This document shows, in pieces, positions 23,301-33,989 of a DNA stretch of 64,000 nt. The DNA comes from Saccharina japonica. Lineage: Eukaryota > Sar > Phaeophyceae > Laminariales > Laminariaceae. Location of the stretch: NCBI GenBank assembly GCA_008828725.1, contig MEHQ01003862.1, positions 8,611 through 72,610 of the forward strand. The letters run 5' to 3'. The stretch's first letter is position 1; every line of letters starts with the position of its first letter. A program made the translations under genes and the position numbers. The notes below the pieces were generated by a model. It saw only the letters and a program-made list of their open reading frames with translations. It did no database searches and was not told where the DNA came from.

Positions 23301-25464
23301 TTCCCCCAGAGCTATACGTTCTTGTTGGGTTACTTCTTGTTGGCGGGACCATACGGCATAACGAAAAAAACAAAGGCGGGCAACTGTAGTTGCATCGAAT
23401 ACCCGCCACTGCTGTTTCTTGGCTGTGTTTCTCGTTTCAACCCAAACTCGTACATACCACGCAATGCCCTCTGCTTGCCGTACACTTACTGTAAGTATAC
23501 CCCTTGATGGCTGTGAACGAGAACGTGCGGTGTATTGTCCATAGTACCGAGGTTACACGTAGTACTCGGACAAGCCGTTTGTTTTGGCGGGACACGCCGG
23601 GTTCCCGCAACGGGTTTGAGACTTTCAGGGTGTTCCGAGTGTCAGGTACTCGTTTGTAGCCGGTAATTGCCGATGTACACCTCAAGACTACACCGTTGGA
23701 TACGGCCTTGACCGTTGGGACCCCTTTCGAGAGATTTCTTTTTAAGGGACCTCTCTTGACACTTTGGATACGGCCAAACGATGAAAAATCACGAATTGAG
23801 ATTATATGAACAAAATCACATGATTGGCTATGAGCCTGCTCCATACCCCGAAGCTGGTACCTGGGCGCAGGGACTTAGTGCTTCTGTATACTTTATCCAA
23901 GGTAGAGGTCCCATTTCTCGGGGAATGGGACATCTTACTTGCGCCTTTAGCGTACCTAAGTTCGCAAAAGAGCATCCGTTTTAGGGGACACAATGAAAAG
24001 AAAAAAAACACTTTTTTCGGCTAAGTATCCATAGGGTTAAGGGATATGAGGGATATAACGGATGGTGACCAAAACAATGATCATATATTAAATGCTATCA
24101 ACCACCCGTGAGCAGCTTGAGCGCCCAAAAGCACGGATAGGGTCATGTTGCGCCCATGCCGTACGACTCCCGGCACTTCTACCACCCCCCGATGACGCGG
24201 TTGCCGTTCCTGAGAAATCGTCACTTTTTTGCGTAGTTTTTTGCCCCTCTGAGGTTCCAAAAACGACAGCAGCGCACACCGGTTCGAGTGGCACCTACGA
24301 GAGAGGTATAGACCGCAAAATACCTCTGCTGCATTGTCGCCCGATCTCTCTCTCCAACAGCGTCTTAAGTTGAGCGCCAACATTTTACGGCAGTACAGCA
24401 GTAGTACAGCGGTGGTCCCGCGTTAGTGCGGTATCTCATACTGCGGCGTCCCAGTTTAGTGCAGTGGAAGTCGCCCGTTGAGACCTCGCGTTACAGTCGT
24501 GCGGTCGGCGCGCTATTGCGGAACCGGTCCTTCTATAGTGCGCCCCCCGCATTCCCGCACTAAACCGGGATTTTCACGCTTCCATGTCACTACTCGTACG
24601 TCCAACAGATCAATTGTTGTCGTTGTTGATCGCACCTGAACTCGTTGCCATATTCTAGGCGATGGTTATAACAAGGGGCAACGGCAGTCTACGGTTAGTT
24701 TGGTAGTTTTGAAAAAACAACCATCAGCGGTGTGTTCATGAAAACAGCTGTGGGGTGAACACGCAGTTCGAGATTTTCGGTTGCTTTCTGTAAAAGTTCT
24801 ATCGTGGACGTTTCGTTCAGATCACTGGATGCCGTCATTTGCAGCACCAATACATTGTAGTTGCATGCAAGTAGCGAGTCTTACCAGCCCTTCCCGACAC
24901 CTGTCCCTCACACTTGCCCCCGATGGTTGCTCGCGTGCACTGTGTTTGCTGCTGACTGGTAAATAGGCACCGCATGCCAACGAAAGAGCCAAGAAGCTTG
25001 TCGATGCGTATGGGGATGGATTCTTCTCGGGGAAAAGTTGGAACCGTCCTGGCAGCACATTCTCCCTCCCCGGTGAGGGCTACTGGCTGGACTCACACCG
25101 CATCCAGAAGTTCCGCAAGTCCACACAATACGATTTGGCCAGCGCCACCCAAAAGCCGATGCCGATTTTCATCGAAGGAAACCCCCACCGCTACACGGAC
25201 CCCAAACAGAAATTCAAGATACTGGAAAGGGGCTACCACCTTTGCAAGAAGGTGGCCGTCTCTTTCGACGGTGAGATTTTTCGGGCGACAGACGGAGAAA
25301 TCCTGGCGGCTTTGGCCAGCACCAACGGTGCACCCCAAACCGATGCACCCACGTATGTGAAGGCTGTGCAGGAGGTTCGCCGCCGCCACGCCTCCAAGAA
25401 CTTTCACAAAAGTGGTGGAAACCCCAGCGAGGCGAAACGCCGTCGGATCCATGTCGCCGCCTGA
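17384..25464 (+). CDS. Unrecognised two-exon gene, tandem copy A
   Basis: Exon 1 is 17384-17785 and exon 2 is 24967-25464; joined in frame (phase 0) they give about 299 residues. The ATG sits in CACACCATGGCG, the same context as copy B. Exon 1 reads FDERIGLVDCFEECKECFSQ, QHYERLIHEALAE, then AGKLKYFLALARRCKSGA, then a Glu/Gln-rich acidic tail; it ends GAG/GTATGT. Exon 2 follows GACTGGTAAATAG and carries FSLPGEGYWLD (about residue 160), QKPMPIFIEGNP, GYHLCKKVAVSFDGEIFRAT and EVRRRHASK, ending in a basic KRRR tail, a possible nuclear signal. Copy B (37577-45924) repeats this architecture about 20.2 kb downstream. Reading past the donor gives Cys-rich sequence not shared with copy B, which supports splicing. 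No signal peptide or membrane segment is seen. Function unknown; the exons could instead be two adjacent genes, or further exons may be hidden in the intron. Confidence 0.6.
17973..18107 (+). mobile_element. GGGGGACCATAG MITE, copy 3 (diverged)
   Basis: TTTACGGGGGATCATACAGC on the left and AATATTTGGTCCTAGATTTA then TATGGTCCCCATAATAACG on the right. The left arm contains the dispersed word ACAGCAGTAGT. Confidence 0.55.
18600..19215. repeat. CCGGGTAC / AACTTCTGTAAGTTCTG repeat field
   Basis: Alternating blocks of TACCCGGGGTATTTTCC and CCGGAACTTCTGTAAGTTC recur at least six times with irregular spacing, both strands giving repetitive open frames. I read it as decayed higher-order tandem repeat, not coding. 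Confidence 0.75.
19371..19486 (+). mobile_element. GGGGGACCATAG MITE, copy 4
   Basis: 116 bp with ends ACGGGGGACCATAGTAAACA and TTCACTATGGTCCCCCGT, near-perfect outer 16 bp of inverted repeat. Confidence 0.85.
19925..20250 (+). repeat. Tandem pair of a ~200-bp repeat (third copy at 24085-24190)
   Basis: The block GAGCGCCCGGCA...GGGTAGGGCCAAGTTGCGCCC at about 19985-20045 is echoed by GAGCGGCTATATCGCAGC...GGGTAGGGTCGTGGTGCGCCC at 20185-20240 and GAGCGCCCAAAAGCACGG...AGGGTCATGTTGCGCCC at 24118-24160. AAGGGATAYRAGGGATAT precedes two of them. Confidence 0.55.
22149..22483. mobile_element. 335-bp TIR element with internal 22-bp triplication
   Basis: The left arm has CCATGGGCTGCAG and CTCAACTGCAATCCACAC; the right arm inverted gives CTATGGACTGTAG and CTTAACTGCAGTCCACAC, about 48 bp of TIR. 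Inside, ATGATATCTGGTCCGGGTGA is repeated three times (22274-22342). A related interior (GGGAGCAGGGTGCCAAA, GATCCGGGTGGG) lies at 36838-36900. No clear target duplication. Confidence 0.6.
22751..22901. mobile_element. Small TIR element (~151 bp)
   Basis: GTAAGGTAGCATTGCTCGG...AGGGCTCTG on the left is answered by CAGAGCCCTCGG...GCGCCACCTTAC on the right. No target duplication was found. Confidence 0.5.
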
Positions 25465-25748
25465 ACTGCAATACAGTACGCAGCAGTACAGCGACGGTTG
25501 CGCCGTTTGGGACTGCCGTGCGCCGGTACGGGTGCGAGGTTGGAGGTGTGGGCCTCGAAGTTCGCACGAAAGGGTAGAAGGGTAGAAGGAGGTAGCGAAG
25601 AAAATCCCAGTGTGCGAATGTTGGCGTTGGCCCAACTTCCACAAGCAAACGCAACGAGTTCCCTTATGTTTTGTTGGTGTTACATGAGTTTCGCATATCG
25701 AACACGTTTTGGATAATTCCGTTGGGTTGTTGGGAGGCCTGAGAATTA
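25465..25748. other. 3' flank of copy A
   Basis: The sequence after the stop starts AACTGCAATACAG and contains CAGCAGTACAG; copy B's 3' flank starts AACTGCACTGCGCAG, so the duplication includes the first bases of the 3' flank. No polyadenylation signal is certain. Confidence 0.4.
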
Positions 25749-25922
25749 CAGTACAGGACACCTAATAAGAAACAGGAAATCTGGTCCAGGCTGGATTTCT
25801 TATTCGAGAGAGGGTTCTTTCTACACTAATTTCAAGATAACGACTCCCGAGTTTCTTATCTTCCTCTAAAATCTCAGCCTGACTTTCTTATGAGCCTGTT
25901 TCTTATAAGGTGTCCTGTACTG
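25749..25922. mobile_element. Tc1/mariner-like MITE with TA target duplication
   Basis: A 174-bp element starts CAGTACAGGACACCTAATAA and ends TTATAAGGTGTCCTGTACTG. It is flanked on both sides by TA (25747-25748, 25923-25924). The TIRs exceed 25 bp. CAGT-beginning TIRs plus TA duplication are the hallmark of Tc1/mariner/pogo derivatives. CAGGCTGACTTTCTTATTC at 43052-43070 is a solo interior fragment of the same kind. Confidence 0.8.
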
Positions 25923-26224
25923 TAAGACGATATAGAAGCTTTCCACCAAAGCAGAAATAATGCGGGTTTCCACCACAACAGGAGGGATTGGTCGCCCTCG
26001 TATGCTATTGAAAGTATGCGTAGTGAATGGGTCGGTTTTATATACACGAACCGGACTTATTCCAGAAGCATAACCTTGAGGTCTTGTTCCGTGCCGATTT
26101 CGTACCAGTTTTGTGTTTACTACAGTAGTTTAGTCCTGAGGGTGCATATTCAACGTTACTTGTATAGTAGAAGCACGAAGGTGTGACCTTATTCCTTAAC
26201 GAGTTCATACCAGTTAAGTGTTTT

Positions 26225-26405
26225 TTTTCCCATCCCATTTATTGTCTTCGTCCTTCCTTTCTCTCTCGTTTCTGCTAGTAGTCTTAACTCAGATCCGGGG
26301 TCACAAATCAGGCGCTTCTCCCTCCTCCCCACTACGGTTCGTGCGGTGATTTTTTATCGCGAAAAGACTTCAGCCCTTTTTTCCCCTCTTCGACTCGCAT
26401 CGAAT
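26225..26405 (-). repeat. SINE-like body, reversed headless copy
   Basis: CCCATTTATTGTCTTCG, GTCTTAACTCAGATCC, GGGTCACAAATCAGG, CTACGGTTCGTGC and TATCGCGAAAAGAC match the family. 25925-26224 before it and 26410-26990 after it show no supported gene. Confidence 0.7.
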
Positions 26406-27129
26406 TAGTGCGTTAAAGCTTGGCTCTGGGAGGATGCTTAGTCATCGTCTTTTCCGAATGCACGACCTTGTGACCTTGTTCCTTATTTTGTTCATAGCGT
26501 GTGGTAGTTTAGCCGTAGGGGGGTGCATAGTTAGGTTAGTCGTAGGGAGGTGCAAATTCAGCCTAGCTCGTTCGGAGTAGGTACGTTGTAGTAATATTGG
26601 AACTGCCTCAGGCGGTCCTCGTCAATATTTCCTTTGTTTAAAAAGTCTCAACAGTCCGCCCGGAATCTAAGATATCTGGGAACATATAGCTGCATAACTC
26701 CTGCTGGTTGGCGATTTGTTTATCCCCCTTTTTTACGTTGGATTCGTGGAAATCCGACGGTAGTTCCCAAATCCGCGTTGTTTTTGAAGACCTCTCCTTT
26801 AGCAGCACTTAGCAGCACCCAAGGAAGTAGTACTTAGAGCGCTCCACTCACGAATTGACCGGGTGAAGTATGGCATCATCGCCAATCGGTCATGTTCGTG
26901 GCCGAATCTGTTGGGAGGTAATGTAGGGAGAAAAACCTTTCAAACGGACACGAGATGTTTCTAGCGATCCAAGAGCAGTGCACTGTCTGCACCGGGTTTG
27001 TTTTTACGAGAGGCGGCTTCCAAAGAGTGGCAACGATGCACAACTGCTGTGCTTGGCTTTAAACCCCCCGTGTCTGGAGGCGGTACCTCCTGCGGCAGGA
27101 TGATGGCTCGGTATACATCATGGGGTCGG

Positions 27130-27615
27130 GGGTTGGAACCAGGGCGTAAAATAGGTGGTGGAATGTTACGCTGGCGCACCTTTCTGTCCTAAACCCCGTT
27201 TTTTTCACCACGTACCGGAGGCATGGTGCGGCTTGCCGCACCACGTTATTTTTATGCCGCACCTTTATTCGCCGTAGGCGAAAAACATTGTGCGGGTCCG
27301 AATTTGTTTAGGCGTGCTTTTCGCCGCAGGCGAAAATGTTATGGGCCTCTTTTTGTGTTGATTTCGTCTTAGATGCTCTAATTGGGGCTGGTTTCCTCTG
27401 CATGAGGACATAACAGGCCTCAAACAGCTAAACCGAGCGGGTTAGACGCACATTTTGAGTACATCGATGCATACATGGTACAAAAAACGAACTCCGGCGG
27501 CCCTCCGGGGGCCCTCCGGGGGCCCCTGCGGGGGGCCGCACCACGGCCTCCGGCTCATGGTGCGCTGCCCGCACCACAAGCCTGACGCCTATTTTACGCC
27601 CTGGTTGGAACGGCT
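27130..27615. repeat. Hairpin-rich segment bounded by an inverted 23-bp repeat
   Basis: GGAACCAGGGCGTAAAATAG (27136-27155) is inverted as CTATTTTACGCCCTGGTT (27588-27605). Between them sit perfect hairpins: GGTGCGGCTTGCCGCACC (27224-27241), TTCGCCGTAGGCGAA (27269-27283), TTTTCGCCGCAGGCGAAAA (27319-27337), and GC-rich CCGGGGGCCC palindromes at 27500-27535. Confidence 0.65.
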
Positions 27616-29040
27616 TCCAGCAGTTGTCCTGGCCGGTGTCCATTAAGCACGGTGATTCACTAAGACACACTTACCATATTCAAAGGAAAAACTCGCGTTT
27701 GGGCCTCCTTATGAACCCTGCTGTGAAAAATCGGGGATGGTATCCAGGCGTCCCCTGGCCACCCTGCCAAAAAAGAAGTAGATTTCCCCCTAACCTGTGC
27801 TGCCATCTCGATTTCTAGAATAATTTGTTTTGGGTTTGGTTTGTTTTTTCCTATCGAAGCCGGATGTTTAGGTTTTGAGCCAGGGTGTTGTGCGACGTGG
27901 GAATTCCCTGCCCGGCGTGTGTACTCACCGTCGACGCCCCAACGGCATGGTCACCATCTCGTAGTTATATAATGTTCAGCAAACTCCACCCGTCCCGGCG
28001 ACGAAGAACTTCCCAACAAGGTTGCTTTGAGCATGTGTCACTCAAAACCCGTCATGAATTGAGTACCCGGTCCCGCCTGACGCTGCCAAGGACCACATGA
28101 CATCGATGTTCGACGAAATGCATCCTCTCGCCCCCACCTACCTAGATTTGTGGCCATTCAATCAAGACATTCCATGTATAGTGCGTAAGGGTGCACGCTT
28201 CACAAGAGGCCACCCTCGCAGAATTTGGGCGTAACCAAATCCGTGTGGAGACATCGAACCATGTAACAAACCCTCCAAGGTGTCGGCAACCTCTCAAGTC
28301 GGTACGCCTAACTGTGTGCTACGTTGTTCAATGTCTCCACAATTATTTGTTTGCGCTCACATTGTGCAAGGGGGAGGGGTCCCGGCCACCGATATCGTCA
28401 TGCGTGCGCTAACACTACAACAGTACCTTGCGGCATGAAACCGTCTTCTCCCCGTATGGCGACCTGATTGTGGTTGCACTAGTACTTTCCGATTCCACCG
28501 CATGTGTGCTGCATCGTCGCGAGTCTGCTATTCGTCTTCTCTCTCCTCTCCTTCACCCTCATCTTCTTCTGATGTGCTCTACCAAAAACATCCCGTGCAT
28601 TTCCCGGGGCACTTACATGCAAGAAGCGTTCCTAATCACCATCACATCGCATCAATTCCATCGCATTGTCCACACACAGAGGTGAAGACGTGGTCACTGG
28701 GAGCTTGACACGACTCGTACTACCGGCGTGTGCTACGATAAAGGCTGCACGGTTTGTATATTTTCCCCAGAATTGCCGGAACTTGATTCTTGTGTCACAA
28801 TATCTTTAATTTTATTTTTTGGCCATGCAATGAATAATACTGCTGTACCTGGTACGTGGATGAATTTATCTACATTAATTGCATCATCGACGTGCGTATA
28901 ATAGGGACTGTCGGGTACAGCAGGAGTATATGATGAGCGAAAAATACGTGGTAAAGATAGATGTTCCTATGATATCGTAAAACGTACGAATAGGGATAAT
29001 TATTTATTTTCTGAATTCGGGGAGACGAAATGTGAATGGG
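27616..29040. other. Unassigned DNA with one long dispersed repeat
   Basis: 28205-28400 is repeated directly at about 51070-51255 (shared ATGTAACAAACCC, GTGTGCTAC, GTTCAATRTCTCCACAA). The remainder has only short frames; the CT-rich 28500-28600 region gives spurious Ser/Leu-rich frames. Confidence 0.5.
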
Positions 29041-29155
29041 GTACGAGTAGCACTTATAGTTCCCTCGAAAATCTGTTTTTGGGTGAGGTATGGAGCTCCT
29101 CAAGTCGCCAACCTCCGAAATAACATGGTGCTCCTTTACCGTAGTACGCATCTGT
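29040..29155 (-). mobile_element. GCTACG-TIR MITE relic
   Basis: GTTTTTGGGTGAGGTATGGA, GCTCCTCAAGTCGCC and GGTGCTCCTTTACCGTAG match the reversed left half of the family; the other end is missing. Confidence 0.5.
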
Positions 29156-31075
29156 CGTCGCGGTGGAGACATGGTAGTAGAGGTGAGGGTACGCGCTTCA
29201 GCCCGTCGTGTATTTTCGAGATGGCCCCTTTGAACCACCCCATAACCAAACCCAACAATATCGGCCGCTTCAGCAGTATTGCGATGAGTGCGATAGGTGC
29301 ATGCCCCGTGGGGGTTTCGACCGCCAGCGGTTCCTCGATTCGGCGAAGCCATCTTTGACGTTCACGGTGGCCAGCGCATCTTCCCGCCAGTACCGTTGAT
29401 GCCTCCCCCCCCCTCCCTCTTAAACCGTTGTCCCGAGGCATGCTGCGTATCGTACATGACGTACGTTCGGGTTCAATTCAGTCTGGCTGCCGGTGTTGCT
29501 CAAACAACACAATGCCTACAGGAAGACGGTCCCCAGGTTGTCTGATAGTCCTAGTGACGGTTCTCAGACCGACGACGTCCATTTGAGGTCAGCTTGATAT
29601 GATTGGAAGTCATCACTCCCAAGGTACCAGATGTGTTGTACTCATACACGCATAGGGCAACTCGGTCGTAAGTAATTGAGGCTCGTTGTCTCACGATACA
29701 GGTTTACTGTGATTTAAAGTACTGTACGTAAGCAAACATATACTGTTCTCCCATGCACTGTACTTACAGCAAAAAAAACGGCGGGCACTAAATGTCTTTT
29801 GGAACCAGTCATGGATTTTAGCCTCGACGCCGCGCAATTGGCTTTCGTTGCTAACGGGCTCCTTCTGCGGTCTACATAATTGTCAAATTCGAAATACGTG
29901 TATGCCGTGTACAAAGAACAAGGAAACTGTGATGCAACATTCGGTAAAAGTAGTACCCTGGTACAGCTGGGTACAGTAGCATATTGTTCTCCCTCTTTTG
30001 CTAAATTCATTAATCTACAATGACATGGGCTTGCAAAACAGTATCCTTCACCGAACAACGTATACAAGGTATTATGATGCGTGGCCACCTTTAAGTAGGG
30101 GTGCACCCACTACTGTACGTATATATAGGGCTCCTCCCTCGAGAAGCTCTATATGCCTACTACAGCAGTAGTCACCCGAAATCCGACTTTGAAACGAAAT
30201 AAAAGGTGCAACTCGATGGCCTCCGGTAGGTATACAACGAATGTAATAATACACTTTATGGACACATTATTAGACACAAACGGTGTTCCAGCGATTTTTG
30301 GTAGAGCTCCGCGCAGCGTATTTCTGTGTACACGAGTTTATATATTATATGAAAACATAGATGGAAGCTACTACAGTAGCGCCAATATTGATAGTCTGAT
30401 TGCGGTCTAGGATCGAGCTCGCTCGCACAGGGATATGATGTGGTCAAAGGGATATATGCCCATCACACTACTACTCTCATGTCTCTTAATGAAGCAGAAA
30501 AAAAGAGCACAGTGTCAATGCCAACAGAAACTGGTCGCCCCGGTGTGGTCTACGAGTATGTTCAAATGCTGTTAGAATTTTGTTTCCGTGAGTCCAAATA
30601 CCACCCGTGGTAAAAACATACGAAGTAGGTATATTGTTAGCAAAACAAACAACATGAACAATGAACTAATAGCCCAATTTCCTAATTGAGAATTGCTTTC
30701 CGATGAGAATGAAAGTCGAAAATGTTGGTTTTTGAATTGTAAGAGATGTACTTTACTCACAATCATTTCTTCAATGTAAACTATTGTCAGTTGTGACACC
30801 CGTCGATGACAAAAAAAACGAAATACCTGGTAGGTATAGGCAGTCTCAGAATATCGAAGATCGTAGAAAAAAAAGAAAGAAAAACGGGCGGGGGCGGGTG
30901 GGAAATAAAGGCTCAAGCGTCAGTCTTCGTTGGCTAGGCAACCGGCCTCCTGATGTCTTCCTGCTTTTCCGCAAGACATCCCTCTGACTCGCTGGTGGCC
31001 GGCGTCGGTGTGCCAACGCGTGCGCTCGAAACATACTACTACTGTACTGGCTATTTCGGGTCCCAGTGTCCCAAA
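29156..31075. other. Unassigned DNA
   Basis: Around 29208-29400 one + frame (CDECDRCMPRGGFDRQRFLD) has ordinary composition, but the opposite frame is equally open and neither has clear exon edges. 29700-30560 and 30570-31075 contain no supported gene; TACTACAGCAGTAGT at 30158-30172 is one of the dispersed CAGCAG words. Confidence 0.35.
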
Positions 31076-31079
31076 TGTA

Positions 31080-31500
31080 TCAAGGGTACGCGCGGTGCCT
31101 TCGGCATCGCGCGGTACGGGATGGGACCGTTTTGCCCGCCGCAGGCGGATTGTTTTGTGGGTCTTCCCGAGGGGCGGTATGGGAAAATGTTCCAGTCTGT
31201 TTAACGCGGGACAGGAATGGGACGGGAAGGTGGGAAACCATTTGGTTGACGGGATTGGACGGGAAGACACGATTCTTTGGCGGTACGGGACGGGACGGGA
31301 ACCGATTTTTGGCGGTACGGTACGGTACGGGAACCATTTTTCGGCTGTACGGGAAATGATCGGTGAACGGGTCGGGAATACGTCGGGAATAGGTCGGGAA
31401 CCGAGTCGGAAATACGGTCGGGAAACGCAGTCGGGAAACGCAGTCGGGAATGGTTGGGAACACGGTCGGGAACACAGGTTGGAGACAACGGCTGAAAAGA
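31080..31500. repeat. GGGACGGGAA-rich tract
   Basis: Dense GGGA/CGGGA words on the + strand, e.g. GGTACGGGACGGGACGGGAA near 31281-31300 and CAGTCGGGAACGCAG-type units. All long frames here are repeat-driven. Confidence 0.85.
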
Positions 31501-32329
31501 GCGAATTATATTCACAAGTCTTCTTCGAGTACGAGTACTCCTCGTAGCTTTTATCTAGTTATATTACCGACTTGTGACTTCGACGTATTGATATGCTACG
31601 ATAAACGAGTATAGCATTCGCGAGAATGTAAAACAGGAACAAATCAAAAGTATGGTACGTACCTGGTACACAACATCACACTTTGTTTGAATTTGAATAT
31701 AGTACTTGGCATACTCCGAGTATCGAGTCCGGAGCACAGCCAGGGTGTTAGCATCGTATTATCGCCTCTCTCGACAGGAAGTGTATACCTGGTACGATTT
31801 TTTTACCCGAACGCTTTGTTGGCCTCCTTATGAATGAACCGATATCTATCATGGTGTTCAAAACCCGACCCCCCCCCTCCCGAATATAAGTCAGATCCAG
31901 AAAACCAAAACGAAAAGGTTCCAGGGACAAAAGCCACATCAGTATTGTTACGACCACCCCCTGCTTCCCCTTTCCACCAAATTGATTTCCACAATGCCCA
32001 CACCCCCACTTGGGACGAATCTGCACCAGAAACACCAAAATAAACTCAAGCTTAAATCATCGACCGATTTATTATACGTACCATTATTTCACTATTTCAA
32101 ATAGCGAGGTGTGAGTTGGGCCGTTTGAATGGTTGATACAAATTTTAAGTTCGTGTTTAAATTAAAAAACGAGAGGGAACATAAAAAAAGAAGGAAATAT
32201 ACATTCGCGCGTATACGATTTGTTTATAGTTCGGAAATATAAACAATTCGTAGACGCTCGAATATCTGCAGTCTCCTCGTGTCTACGTACAGCAGTATAT
32301 TATGCACTTGCATCCATCCATGGTCATGC

Positions 32330-32700
32330 GATGGGAAAACGAAAAAACCGGTGGTAAATGGAATGGGAATATCTGCCCCAATAGTGAGATGCGGGATGGG
32401 AGAAGCTGTGCCCCATGGTCGGGATGGGACGGGAATCACTTATATGACAGTGTGATGGGAATAGTCGGGACTGGGCGAACAGCGGGACGGAAATAGTCGA
32501 GAATGGGCAAACAGTGGGATGGAAAACAGTCGGGAACGGGAACACGCGGCCATTAACGCGGGACGGTAGAGCTCGGGAACAGAAACTGACGATGGTATCG
32601 GTCGGGAAATCGCGGTCGGGAACGAAAAATCTGACGGTTTCCCATTCCCGTACCGTACCGTTCCCGTCCCGATCACATTTTCCCGTCCCGACCTTTACCG
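32330..32700. repeat. Second CGGGA tract with strand switch
   Basis: CGGGA-type words on the + strand run to about 32625, then invert: TTCCCATTCCCGTACCGTAC and TTCCCGTCCCGATC at 32639-32690. The tract can fold back on itself. 31560-32320 between the two tracts has no supported gene. Confidence 0.8.
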
Positions 32701-32996
32701 CGCGTACCCTTGAAATATATCTACTATTCTATGATCCCCGATCCCCGAAGCTGACATGCCAAATTCTCTATAGGTACAATAAACAACGGTTGATTCCTTG
32801 ACACTCCGGTAGCGGAGGCCGATACTGCGTGTACGAACAAACCGGCGAGGTACCTCACTCATAAATGCAAATTCCCATAAATCCTTGATTTTTGGAGCCT
32901 GTCAAGGTTGATTTAATTTTTTTTTCGTGGATCGATACCTACCATCGAGGAACATATTTTCTAGGCCAATTTTTGATCGTGAGCGAAATACAACTC

Positions 32997-33492
32997 TTAG
33001 GCTGTTTCTTAAGGAAGTTCGATTTGTTTCACATCGATTTGTTTTTTTCAGCCCATTATTGATGTTTTTGAACGGAAACGCGGGCTAATCGGCCGTGTGC
33101 TTCTCGGGAAGAGTGCGCCCAACATCTCAGAGGTATCCAACGCAAAAATCCGCTTCTCCATCGAAGCATTTTCAAGTTCTTGAGGCATGTGGCATTTCGA
33201 ATAATATCCAACAAATAACATTCCAGAGGCACAAATTATAATTTTCCCCGTAAAATATCTGACTGGAAAGTACCTTCAAATTGTATTTGATGTCTATTGT
33301 TCGATTTGTGAACATGCTTGATATTTCAAACTGCTTCGATGGAGAAGCGGATTTCTTTGTGGGTACCTGTGGGATGGTAGAATAATGCATTCCGAGAAGC
33401 GCACGACCCTTTCGACGGCGTTCCGGGTCAAAAACATCAATAAATGGCCGAAAAAAACAAATCGAACGTCCTTAAGAATCAGCCTTATAGAC
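32997..33492. mobile_element. Long-TIR element (~0.5 kb)
   Basis: The arms are ~170 bp each. GATTTGTTTTTTTCAGCCCA, TTATTGATGTTTTTGA, GTGTGCTTCTCGG and ATCCGCTTCTCCATCGAAGC on the left all recur inverted at 33330-33475. The spacer is about 150 bp. Outer termini look like AGGCTGTTTCTTAAGG. No target duplication identified, no coding. Confidence 0.7.
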
Positions 33493-33574
33493 AATAACAA
33501 AGTACTAAAATCGATTTCCATTCCCATCGGAAAGGCTATTCTCAATCAGGAAAATCGACTGTTCACTGCTGAGA

Positions 33575-33770
33575 CCTCGTAGCGTGGGTAGGCGCAATGC
33601 GATGGGAGTCGACGACGCAACGGCTGACGTCATCTCGCGGTTTAATGAAAGCACGAACCGTAGTGGGGAGGGGGGAAGGGAGTCTGCTATGCGACCCAGG
33701 GACTGAGTTACGACTAGGAGGGAAAGATAAAATAAGGGGGAAGACAATACAATTAGAAAAAGGCAAACAA
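33575..33770 (+). repeat. SINE-like body, + copy
   Basis: GCGTGGGTAGGCGCAATGCG, AGTCGACGACGCAACGG, GAACCGTAGTGGGG and CTGAGTTACGACTAGGAGG align with 7724-7890. No head was seen upstream. Confidence 0.65.
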
Positions 33771-33989
33771 AATGAATAATTAAAAGATAGTGTACCTGTC
33801 GCTCGGAACTCGCGCAGCAGGATATTAGTAACTGTCGTCAACTTGTGTGCATTGGCGGGGAAAAAAGCAGGAAAATACGTCGACGACGTGCCCCGTGAAC
33901 CCTCTCTGCCCTCCCTTCAGGCGGTATACGCGCATGATGGCGCAGGCTATGGCAATGAGGATCTGCCCCGCCCTGGAATTCTGGAGGAA

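Larger units (their letters stand above)
17786..24966 (+). other. Proposed 7.2-kb intron of copy A, repeat-filled
   Basis: It begins GTATGT and ends GACTGGTAAATAG. The last ~90 bp before the acceptor (from ACCAGCCCTTCCCGACACC) resembles the end of the copy-B intron, while the 5' ends do not match. Contents include MITEs, CTGCTGTA-rich DNA, the CCGGGTAC repeat field, interstitial TTAGGG, and small TIR elements listed separately. Frames at 20182-20673, 20812-21303 and 21474-21941 are open but not gene-like. 22900-24080 shows nothing I can name. Confidence 0.5.

Noticed and set aside
24395..24590. Tc1/mariner-like MITE beginning TACAGCGGTGGTCCCGCG
   Set aside because: The left side resembles such an element (GTGGTCCCGCGTTAGTGCGG) but I could not find a matching inverted right end with TA.
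31008..31547. 179-codon Gly/Arg-rich frame
   Set aside because: Composed of GGGAC/CGGGA tract; Gly-Arg-Glu periodicity follows the DNA repeat.
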